A stretch of 60,000 bases of DNA. It comes from Symsagittifera roscoffensis (taxonomy: Eukaryota; Xenacoelomorpha; Acoela; Convolutidae). The stretch lies in assembly GCF_963678635.1 (NCBI RefSeq), contig NC_087064.1, positions 77,163,718 through 77,223,717 on the forward strand. The letters run 5' to 3'. A program made the translations under genes and the position numbers. The notes beneath the pieces were generated by a model, which saw only the letters and a program-made list of their open reading frames with translations, searched no databases and had not been told where the DNA came from. Below, one piece after another: positions 11,501 to 23,500 of this stretch (the stretch's first letter is position 1; every line of letters begins with the position of its first letter).

Positions 11501-14500
11501 AAGTAATCCGAAAAAAAACACCCAAAAAATCATTTCAGTCAGAAAATAGGATCATTGCCAAGATGTAATCTACTTTGTTTGGAACCAAAAATAAATCAAT
11601 CTTGAACAAAAGCAGCTCGCTACAAAAAATTAGTTAAATAGTACAACTAAGCTCTTTAAAAGAACGCCTTCTACGACCCAGATTAAAATTGAGTAAGAGT
11701 TCGCGGTAGAAATTCATAATCAGATTATGCACTTGACAAAAAATTCCCGTCTCGATGAGATCAGAGTTAGTCCTACTCGTCATTGGACAATATTATGAAG
11801 ATATTCTTCATGGTAGGGCTATTTGGTACTCAACTCTATGCGCGAGGAAATCGAGATAATCGGAGATCGAGAACTTGTCCGACCGTTCGTCATAACGATA
11901 TAACCTGTATAAAAAGCGTGCAATTCAAGTTGAAAAATAAAATCCGCGAACCGTGTAACCAATCTGGAATAGACTTTTCACGTCTTTTCGAAGTAAGCAA
12001 ATTTAAAGCTGTTTTTGTTTGTCTCAGACCATTCATTTTGTGGTAGTTTCTCGCCAGACAAAATAGACGTGTATTCACATCTCGCGGCGGTTCACAGCAA
12101 ACCATGTAAAGTTGGCGAGAACAGAAAGAGATAACGTCACTAATTTCACAGGAGCTCTAGCTCTTAATGATGTTATCAAAACCAAAAAGTTGTTGACAAA
12201 ATTGAAACAGGCAATCAATTTTTGACATTCAAGAAAGTGAGTGATCGAAACAGCCTCCTCACGTTTTAAAACTTTTAAAAGCAGCCGTGAAATGTATTTG
12301 TACTTAATTTTTAAAAATAATCGACAAAAAAATCTCAGCTACGAGGATTTTATTTCAAGACCGAACCAAATTGATGCTGTTTCAACTTCCTGCCCAGAAG
12401 GCGACAACAGCACTGAAGCAAAAGTTCCCGACCTGCGATATCTGGATCACATTGCTGCAATGAAAACTACATCAAAAAGACCTTCTACAGTTCTAAGTCC
12501 ACTTAGTGAAGACGAGAGCGTTACAAAACTGCTAAATTTAATAAGCTCAGCAGTAAAAAAAAGCAATCAGCAAGGCAGTTCTTACTATAGTAGTGCAAGT
12601 GATAGTTAAAATGCAATCAGCGATTTCAGAAGTTGTCAGAAGTACCGTGAATGAGCTGAAAGACGAAGTTTATGCTAAAATGGTGCAAGATCTTGAATTC
12701 AGCGAAAGCAAAAATGACCTGATGACAAAGTGTCAGGAGAAAAGCTGGAAACATATATCAGAAGGTGTGACATCAAAACTTTTGGGATAAAACAGGATAG
12801 TAAAGCCAATGAGCACGGAAAGACAATCAATGAGAAATCAGAGGAAACTTTACGAAAGGTGCTAAATCTCTCAAAAACAGTTGTCTGCATAGATTAAAAA
12901 TATATCTCCATTGCAAACCGCCTACCAACTAGAAGTGGAGCAATTAAACCTATAACTGTTAAGTTTGCACGAAGGGTTGCAAAAATTGAACTCAAACGGA
13001 AAAAGAGAGAACTAGCGAAGTCAATGGACACGAAAGAAATTAATATACTTGAAGACCTGAGCCCAGCAATTATACTATCTCTTAAGGTCTACTCTCGATA
13101 ACCTATGTCTAACTGAAACATGGCTTATAGGAAGTGGCATAAGTGAAACCTGCTTAATGAGTTTTTGTAAATAAATCTATACAAATAGTGAAGCTCTCAT
13201 AGTGGCGGTGTCATGATACAAACAAGAAGTACTTGCTTTTTGGTGAAACAGTTCAAATTCCATTTGAAGAAGATATACTAGCTGAAATATCGGAAATTTA
13301 AGTCAAGTTTTCGGTTCGTGTTGCATACATTAAACCTAAAACAACCAAAATGTCATTCGTAGAAAAACTGGATCAATTCTTAGTTGAGAAAAAAATTTTA
13401 AGTAGGCCTCTCATTGTGTGTGGCGATTTCAATATAGATACCATGCAGAACCGGCTTGTTCAGAATTATATAAACATAACAACTTCAAATGGTTCTGATA
13501 TCATTTCAAACCAAGCAACTCGCGTTATCGAAAATACGCAAACTTGTCTTGATCATTTCAAATATCAAAAAAAGCCTTTCCTTGTTTCAAAGCTACTCAA
13601 TTTTGAAAAAAAAAAAGATCTGACCATTATCCGATAACTTTAGAATGGGACATTAAACATAAAAGTTTCAAGGATGAAACTCCTTTTCGGGATAAATGGT
13701 TTCTAAGGTCACTGCAAAAGGTATCTAATTTTTTGGAAAAATTGGATGGTACTTTCGAAAACAACAAAATAAAATCTTTTGATACTCAGGACCCAGCTGA
13801 TGCTTTTGAAAAATTTTAGAGTTTTTTTGTTGATGTTCTGGATAATTTTGATCCTTTTAAGTGGTCGAAAAATCAATTAAGAATGCGTCCAACAATCTAC
13901 GAAGTAAGAGAAATGGCGCGCACAAAAAATTAATTGCAGTCAAAACCAAGCAAGAAATTTTTCGGGATAAATTCGAAAGTTTAAGAGTGCAATTCGAAAA
14001 AGAAGTGAAGCAACCCAAAAAAATTTTATTGGAACAAATTCAAAAATTGTATTGGAGACTCAAGAAAAACTTATAAAATTCTAAATGATATTAGTGGGAA
14101 AAACCTTAAAACTAAAAAAATTCCCCCAATGCAATCGTGCCCTAATCTTTGCGATAATCTGTTGGACCTATATCTCTTTTAATTGTTTGTAGTAAAATTT
14201 AATAAATTTTTCAAATCTATAGGGGAAACACTCAAAAACGACCCTCCTACAATTGAGAGACCGAACATTGTGAGCGTTCCTTTTGCAATGAACCTCTTTA
14301 AAACAAATACAGGGGAAGTTTTAAGATGCGAAAAATTTTAATAAATTTTTCAAAACCACAGGGAAAACACTCAAAAACGACCTTCCTACAATTGAGAGAC
14401 CGAACATTGTGAGCGTTTCGTTTTCAATGAACCTCTTTAAAACAAATACAGAGGAAGTTTTAAGATGCGAAAAAATTTAATAAATTTTTCAAAACCATAG

Positions 14501-17500
14501 GGAAAACACTCAAAAACGACCTTCCTACAATTGAGAGACCGAACCTTGTGAGCGTTCCTTTTTCAATGAACCTCTTTAAAACAAATACAGAGGAAGTTTT
14601 AAGATGCGAAAAAATTTAATAAATTTTTCAAAACCATAGGGAAAACACTCAAAAACGACCTTCCTACAAATGAGAGACCGAACATTGTGAGCGTTCCTTT
14701 TTCAATGAACCTCTTTAAAACAAATACAGAGGAAGTTTTAAAAATAGGAAACAGCTTAGATAATAAATATTCTTCAGGTGACGATTACATTAGTAATATA
14801 ATAGTAAAAAAATTGTCTGAAGTTGTGGCTCCTTTTTTAGCGTTCATAACCAACCTTTTATTTTCGAAAAGTTTGTTTCCCAGAAATCTTTGCAATGCGA
14901 AGGTTTTTCCTTTGCATAAGGAAGGATCGAGAACAGATGAAAATAATTACCGACCTATATCTCTTTTAATTGTTTGCAGTAAAATCGTAAAATCTATGAA
15001 CGAGCAATGTACAACCGTGCATATTCTCACCTTGAAAAATTCTCCCTGTTCTATCCTTATTAATATGGTTTTCGTAGTAAACATAGTACAATTGATGCAC
15101 TGGCAGAATTATAAAAATTATTTATATTAATGATCTTCGTTTGTGTTGTAGGTCGGCAGAAGTACTTTTTTTGCAAAGGATACAAGTTTAACAGCTATGG
15201 AATGCCATGTCAAAATGCTAAGTCTGACCAAGATGTTTTAAATCAATGGTTAACAGCAAATCAGTTAGTAACCAATATATCTAAACAGTGCAAATGAACG
15301 TTAAATCAAGTGCTTCCAATTATGATTTCAATTTGTATTAATTTCAAATAATAGTCAAACCCGCATGCAAGTATTGCAAACTCTCATTTGTCAGTCACAT
15401 AGATTTCTTTAAACTGAGACTTGGAAAACAACGTGGTTTAATGTCAAAACTAAGACATTTTGTACCAAGGGGCCAACTACTGGACTACTACCGCAGTTAT
15501 GTAGTCCCTATTCTTCAGAATAGCCTTTTGATTTACGGGTTGTGTAGTTTTTCTGTTTAAACCCAATTTTCGTAATACAAAAGAACATTTTAAATTTTTT
15601 TTTTCGGAAAACGGCAAGATCAGTGTGAAAATATTTTCCAGAAAAATATAATGCTGACAGTTTATGAGTACCATATCTAGAAGCTTTTGAGTTTCGTTCT
15701 AAAATCTGTAAACAAAATGCACTGTTTGTCTTTTTTAACGAAATGTTTAGTTTTCAAAATTCTCAAAAAGTAACGAGGAGATCTTGTGTAAGATTACTTG
15801 TGGAATCTTTTTGCAAACGTGAAAATTAAAGATTCTCGATACGTTATAGAGGATGAAAATTGTACATTAATTTAAAAACCTGAGACTCACTTCCTGTTGA
15901 AATTGAAAATGGTTATTTTGATGAAATATCAAGATTTAACCACAAATTCAAAGATTCTTTTTAAAATCAAGATTTTGCTTTGGTTAAAAAAATTATGAAT
16001 TTTATAAAAAATAAAAAGTTCGGATCTATTGGTTAAACGCTGCTAGGCAATCCCCGGCAAGTCAGATTTTTTGTGGGAAAAAATGACTGTCCAAAACCTT
16101 CTAGTTTTTGAGATATCGCATTTTTCAGAACTTTTTTGAAATTTTCTCATTAAATCTGAAAAAAAAAGAAAAAAATTTCTTTTGAAAATGATTATTGTAC
16201 AAACTAAACGCTTAAATATGGAAAAGGTGCATGTAGTTTTTTGGAATCCTTTAGATCCTGTTACAATTACTCGAAGCTTTTCGAAAATAAAAATAAATAA
16301 ATGCGTTTGTTCAGTAAACAGGTTCTTCACTCTGTTTCTAATTCATTAATACTGACTGATGTAGCATTATAGATCTGACAAAACTTGAAACTGGCTCTGC
16401 TGGCTTTTGGAAGTATGTTTGCTTGATGAAAATAAAAACTTTTTGGAAAAGACACGTTTTTGTTCAATAATATTTTCAAATCTGTTCTTTGAAAAATTTT
16501 ATGACTTTTTAACGCAGACGCTTGGTGGATCCCGTTGTCTGTCCTCTCCAAATCTCAATATCTGATGCTATATAACCTTACTGAACAATTATTGGAGAAA
16601 TAACTTCTTTCTTTCTTTGGCCATTGGGTAGAAGTAGTAAAAATTTTGTCAGCTCAAATGGATGGCTTTCCTTAATCGTTTTAGTTGCTTCAAGCCGAAC
16701 AGCCTTAAAAAGTACTACCAATTTACTTGACAAAAAAACTAATGAAAATTTGATACTGCAGACTGCTTTATACTTGAGCAGAAAATTTGTTAAATTACTT
16801 TCATCTGCGTCAAAGTGTTTGGGACTTGGTATATCGGAGCAAAAAACAAATTTCAATAAAGCCGATGTCTTTAATCCCAGTTTTGTGCTGAAAAAGTATC
16901 AATAGCACAGGTTTAAATGAATATTTTTGACGCCCTGCATCGAAATCTCCTTTATTCATCATCTGCAGAACCTTATTCGCGGAGAGTCGTATTTTACCAG
17001 GGTTGGACGCACTTTGGACAAAAAAGACGCTTTTTATTGCGCAGGGTTTAAAATTATCTCGGAGGTCCCGCAACATCTGATAACTGTCATACCACAACCG
17101 AGCCAACAAGTGTATCGGACACTAAAATTGGCATGAAGTTTTTAAAACTTATGCCCGCTCATTTTTCCACGCTCTGTAACAAAGGCTAAGAAACCTTTAA
17201 TCCATATTTAAAAAAATAGCAAAAACCTCTGCTGTTGAGACATTTCCGACCAACTAGCTTTCAAGTCCTCATAGATATATTTACTGTTTCGGCATGGTAT
17301 AATTGCTGTTTGGTCGTACCTTTGTGTACCTGGGACACCCATCCAGCACAACTGTTCTCTCCTGATGACTTCTCGTCTCCCCTGAATTCACCTCGTCTCT
17401 CCTACTCGTGCACCGGGGTGACTTGCACTGTGGGAACTTGTTGTACAGTTCCCTCTCCCCTCCTGAAGTGAGTGCCCAGCACGGTTCCTTGCCCCCGTCC

Positions 17501-20500
17501 GCGAAGCCACTGCTGGGGTCGAACTGGCCCATTGAAGACATGTTGTGTTTGAGCAGAATAGCCAAACTGGTGCTGCCACATTTCCCACCGCCTAGACACA
17601 CACACGCACAATTGAGCTACTCTTCGAGTTTCGTGCACGTAGTTCAATTGGCATAAAATTTGGTATGTTGGTTACTTATACACAATTTCCACAGTTTTTC
17701 TTTTTATACAGCTTTTTAAATCTGATTGTAAAACCGTAAAATTTATATTTACTAACCATACTGGGCGAGATTGAAAACGCAACAGCAAAATTTTAATGTG
17801 GCAAAAAAAAACTTTTCAAGTTTAGCTTTTTAAAATTTGAAAAATCTATATGCTTTCTCTGGTAGATAGCAACAGATATCGACAAATTACCTAGAATTTA
17901 AGTTTTGTAAAAAACGAATTGGGCAAAAATAAAGAAGAAAAACACCTACGTTTTACCTGATTCAATTCATGGAACTAAAATTAGTACCTTGTTTCGTTCA
18001 CAGTTCTGGAAAAACATCGCCCATGGAAGGCCGATAAACAAAATAAAATTGAAAGACAAGCCATGAACAGAACGTCTGTGAAGTTGACAACATGTACATA
18101 CTAGATTCTAACGCAGATACGAGGATAAAATTTGGTTATAAGTTTTTCTAGCCACCTTCATTCCAAAACTATAAATGAATACAAATATGTTTACTCAGAG
18201 TGAACATGTTGCCAAAACATGTGAAGTCAGTATTAGGTTCAATAAAACAGATTAAAATTATTTAATTTAACGTATCTGATTGGCTAGTCTAAGCCTAGAT
18301 GAAAATTACATGAAGGCAAACTCAGAAAAAAAATGAAGAAGATACTTTTTTAAATGAGTTGGAAAATTCAGCACGCTTAAGTACAAAAAATTTCGTTTTA
18401 AACATAAGCCTGTGAAAAACTCAATGTTAAGTTCAAAAAACTGTCTTTTAAATATTCTTTGCTGACCTATAACTTTTGTAATTTTTTTGTAATTTATTTG
18501 GACTAAAAGTGAATCTTTAGCTGACTTCACTCTCTCTTTTCTCTTTGTCTCTGTCTCTAGTAACATATGTTCATGCTTAGTAAATTTTTGAAATGCCATT
18601 ATCGATTTAGAATCAGGGATGCTCAAAAAGCATACTTGCATTTTTCTAGCCTAATAGAATATGTATCTGTTGCCAATTCCACAAAATTATGACCATACCT
18701 TTTTTGGGTCAAAACTGGGTTCTCCTACTTTGTTTTAAGGATAATTTTGTTTCAAGCTCACATGAAAAGTAAAAAAAAAGAAAAGAGTTAAGTGTAAACT
18801 TCTTGCCGAAATGTGATCAAATTTTCTTCAAAAGCGTGAGTCTGAAAGATTTCACTAGTTCTTCAACCGTTTATTTTCACGAAAGATTCATCGAGTTCTT
18901 ACTGATGCTTTTTCAATGTCGCCCAGTATAATAGGGGAGGGTAGAAGAGCCATATAACCAATATTTCCTGGTGAAAAAAGAATGAAACTACACTAAAGGA
19001 CAAAAATAAACGCAAATTTGGGTTTTTGCCATCTAAAGGCATAAAAGCGCAGTTTCTTAAAAACTTACAAAAAGTGTACATCAACTGACTGCAAATGATC
19101 TGAACTACCCTCTCTGAAAAGAACAATTTTTGATTTGATGCTTTTACCAGTTCATTCTGGGTCTGAAAAAGCCAGTTTTTACCAATTATTGTAATAGGTT
19201 TTTCCAACGGTGTGAAATTATTCGAAACTACAGTTGAGGAAAGTTGTCATACCGAACAATGCAATTTTGTCATTTAAAATGTTTCGCTTCGCATGATCAA
19301 CTTTAATAATCCGTTTAAACGGAAAAACATTCACTTCTATAAGAAACCTATTACAAATGGTACAAACTGGCACGTTCAGACCGTGAAAAATCTGGTAAAA
19401 CTTGTGACTCAGAGAAGGCAGTTCAGATCATTTGAAGTCGGTCGATATAAACTATTTGATAAAACTCTATCAAAATCTGGTCTAAAAGAATTGGTCTAAA
19501 ATTACGCATTTTAGAGAGCAAAAACTTGAATTTGATTTTACCTTTATCCACTAGTGTAAAGGTTAAATTCAACGTGGTATTCAAGGTCCAAAGTCAAGGT
19601 ATATATGCATAAAACGTTCAAATTAAATTTTTACATCGCTATTTGTTTTCGCGCGTTCAAAACGTTTTTAGAAATTTTTTGTTGAACAAATCAGCTGTTC
19701 TGAGCTCATATTTAAAAAAAATTGTTGTATCTTTTTTAAATTACGTCTAAAATGACATAACTACCAAATGGCTCACAACTTTAAAACTCTCAAATGGAAA
19801 ACATGTAGATTCCCGAGTAAATAGCACAGAGAAACCGTGGAAGAACGTTTTTTGCAGGCGAAAAAACAATGAGGCGTGAAAATTGATTAAAAACTCCAAA
19901 ATATCGACCTCAAATTTATCACACTTATTTTGTTCTTGCGAATTTGTTTTTCATTTGAGAAATATTTCATTTAGAAAGTTGCTTCTTTTAAGTGTCACGT
20001 ATTTGAAAATGGTGATTTTGCAATATCGAGGGAAGACGGATAAAAACCAATAACTTGATTAAAAACCTGAAAATTTTATTAAAAATTTTGGTTGAGACCT
20101 TATTTTTTTCGGGAAAGGCGGGATTTAAGATAACGGTGTTCCTCAATTTAATCAAATAAATGAGAAGAATTTGATTATCATACATCTGTTAAAAATGCAA
20201 GCCCGGTGTGTCAGGAAGAAATAGAAGCCTTGAAACATTCAGGGCGATATTAAAAACACAACATCTGAGGTCATCTTTCAAAAACAATATGAACAATAAG
20301 GCATTCAAGTACTATTTTTATTTGGCTCAAAAAAGTTTTTCGTTTTGGAAATGGTGATTTCTAGAGCGTTTTCTCTGCAGTAAGTAGTCTCTCGTCTAAA
20401 GAGATTGCGAATATATTTGGCAATTACTGCAAGTTCATCAAAAAAATCAAGAAAAACCATGATTTTTTTCTGTTGAGAGAGGTTTTTGTAAACTTGTTAA

Positions 20501-23500
20501 GTTTCTTTTGCGAGAATGTTTTTGTTCTGCATGATATTGATAAGTGCACGATATTTTTTTAATTCTGCATGTAAAATCAATTTGTCATGGCTACAAATGA
20601 AACTAATTACCACCACAGTTCAGGAAAGCCACGTTTCGTTTCGATAACCAGAAAGAAGACCCAATTACTAGTCTGTAACTAGAAATCTATAGCTGCAATT
20701 AGACTTTGATAGCTCCTCCACCAGCAGATTTGGGGGGGATGCCCCCTCAGGGATTCTACCCCTGCCAACCCAAAGGGTCCCCATTTTTACTATTTTGAGC
20801 TCTAAATTTTAGACTGACAGACCCTAATGTTTAAAAAAAGCACCTTTGGCACCATATATATACTAATTTTGATTTTTTGCGCGATTTTTTGGTCAACATT
20901 TTCCAAAAAGTGCCTAAACCGCCTTTTTTGGGCCTGATTTTTCAAAATTTCGCCTGCAGTGAAAATTTGGTCAAAATAGGGTCTTTATAATGATTTGTGA
21001 GCGCTCGGAAAATCAATTTGGTCGACTTAAAAAAAGGTGGATAAAATTTCACTTTTTTTTTGAAAATCCGCCCATCTCGAGAAAATCCAGGATCCGCCCC
21101 TGGATAGCTCTAACTGGACGTTTAAAATATAATTGTAACCCAGATAAAATTCACTAAATATACTTTTTTCAGCCTTTCGCAAAATTTTTACGTTCCTTTT
21201 AGCCATAGTACACAATTGTGAAATTACTCAATTAAGAACAGTTGTTCAAAGAAAAAGCAGAATCAGAATGCAAAAATGGATTAAAAAATTAAGAGTTAGC
21301 CATCAAAATAACTTGCAGTTATCAAATGGAGAAGAGGATGGTGTGGCAGTTTCTGAAAACCCAGCCCTAGAGTATTTCCTTGACACAGGGCCTGATAGAA
21401 CCAGATAATATGGCTTCAAAAATTATATTATCAAGCCAATACTCTCATGACAACAGTCTTTCTAATTGATTTTGATTCGCCAAACTCATTGGCAGAACGC
21501 CCGACAAGTACAAGAAAGTACTGCTCCAAGACCAGGACAACGTTACGGTCCAAGACTTATGCTCCAAAATTCACAGAATAATTCAAAATGACTGAACCGA
21601 TAATGACCAGAAGATAAATTGCACAAGCAGAGTAATTCAAAATTTCGCCAGCAATTGCAGTTTAAAAAACGAAACAAACTTTTTTGTAAATGCATCATCT
21701 GATTGTTACACGGAAAGCAATCGAAACTTGGATTCACAGTCAAGAGAATTGCGAACTTTGCAAACAAAAAGAACTATTGAGCTTCGATGCTGAAGCGCAT
21801 TTTTTTATACTAGAGTTAGCCATCAAAATTAGAGTTAAAGTTGCTGGCGATGCTGAAGCGCATTTTTTCTTTCCCTCAAAATTACATAGGAATCAGGAAA
21901 GAAAAACAATTCCACACATAAACTCTTCGCAGTTTGGGTTCACCAAAAATCGCTCACCAGTTTTACAAATGCTCTGCTATCTAGACAATGTCTATCGCAA
22001 TATCTCCAACACTGACGTAACAATCGAAGCCGTTTATTTGGACTTTGCGAAAGCATTTGACAAAATAAATCACACTGTGCTTCTGAGAAAACTGAAGATT
22101 CTGGGTATCCAAGGAAAGTTACTCAAAGTTCTGCGCAGTTATCTTGATCAACGTAAACAGTTTGTCCAAATTGGAGATGCAAGGTCCGAACTTCTTGATG
22201 TAACCAGCGGGGTTCCCCAAGGTTCACTTCTTGGACCATTACTATTCATCATCTATGTAGCTGACTTGCCTCTCAATCTAGTTTCTGAGACATTCATGTT
22301 TGCTGATGACACAAAGATATTGTCAATACATCAGAAGATCCTAAATTCCAGGTTGCAGGAGAATCTGTCCTCTCTAGAAGAGTGGTGTAGATCAAACTAC
22401 ATGAGCTTCAATGTCGGCAAATGTTCAATTGTTACCTTTTCTAGAACAGAGCCAACCGATCTGGCTCTTTATGGCAAACCGTTAGCTCATTCAAGTTTGG
22501 AAAAAGATCTTGGCCTCTTGGTAAGCGACAAGCTGAAGTGGAAAGACCACATAACTGGTGCCTGCAGCAAGTCAAATAGAGTATTAAACTTAATCAAAAG
22601 AAATGTTGGCCACCGAGTGAGCACAAAGCATAGAAAGGACCTTTACAAATCAATGGTGATACCAATTCTACTGTACGGATCCACTGCTTGGAGTCCATCG
22701 AAAGGTGATCTGCGCCTGATTGAACGCGTCCAAAGACGCGCCACCTACTGGATGCTTAAATATTGTGATGACAATTACTGCGACAGATTGAAAAAACTCA
22801 ACCTTCTTCCACTATCTCTAAATATTCAAGTGTATGATATTCTTGCTTTCCTCAAACTTATCGGTGCTAACTCCACATTTCCTGGTATGATTACACAAGA
22901 AGAAGTGAAAACATAGAGCACCGCACACGAGCTCATACTCACAGCCTATTTGAACTTCCTGTCATCACAAAAGAAATTCAACGACAGAATTTCTGGTATC
23001 GTGCCCCACGCCTCTATAATCTTCTCCACCGACATATCAACCTCGATGGGAGCAACGTCAAACCGCGTGTTATCAAGTTTTTCTGGGACTACTATCACCG
23101 CCACTATAACGAACTAGACTCGTGCTCCTGGACTTTTGGCTGCCTGTGTAGCAACTGCCGTTTCCCGCATTCCATAGACTTTTCTTAATATGTTTACGGG
23201 CTCACGCCCTTCAACTTTTGTTGTAAAGCTTCAATAATAATAATAATAATATATTTGAGTCAATAGAAGCCCATTTTTTAAAAATAAGTGTGCTAAGTTT
23301 TAACAAGCAAAAACCGTCCAAAATATCACTGCGTCCACGACTGAAGAGGAAAATAAAACTTCTGGATTTTTGTATTAATTTTCATCTTACTTTCATTATT
23401 ATTTTATGAATCTTTTGTACTGGTTCTTCAACAATCTCGTTTGACAGCAGTTATCAAAATACACTGAAGCACTCATGTCGTTCTTGATTCCTCAAAAGTA

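Larger units (their letters stand above)
12237..15560 (+). mobile_element. Degenerate non-LTR retrotransposon (LINE)
   Basis: Shows in order an ORF1-like region, an apurinic-type endonuclease, a linker, the N-terminal part of RT and the RT thumb. It has many stops and frameshifts, and the RT palm (with the catalytic FADD) is missing between about 15060 and 15200. Signatures resemble the Jockey/CR1/I group. A 139 bp array interrupts the linker. No 3' tail or TSD was identified. In intron 3, antisense to the sulfotransferase. Confidence 0.75.

Noticed and set aside
14166-14760. CRISPR-like or regulatory array
   Set aside because: Units are contiguous with no spacers and lie in LINE coding sequence.
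16578-17136. Overlapping open frames on both strands in intron 3
   Set aside because: No recognisable domain and internal stops; could be an old mobile-element ORF, but I cannot support a call.
17235-17656. Plus-strand and alternative minus-strand frames over exon 3
   Set aside because: Shadows of the GC-rich sulfotransferase exon; only the spliced frame has the PAPS loop and matching phases.
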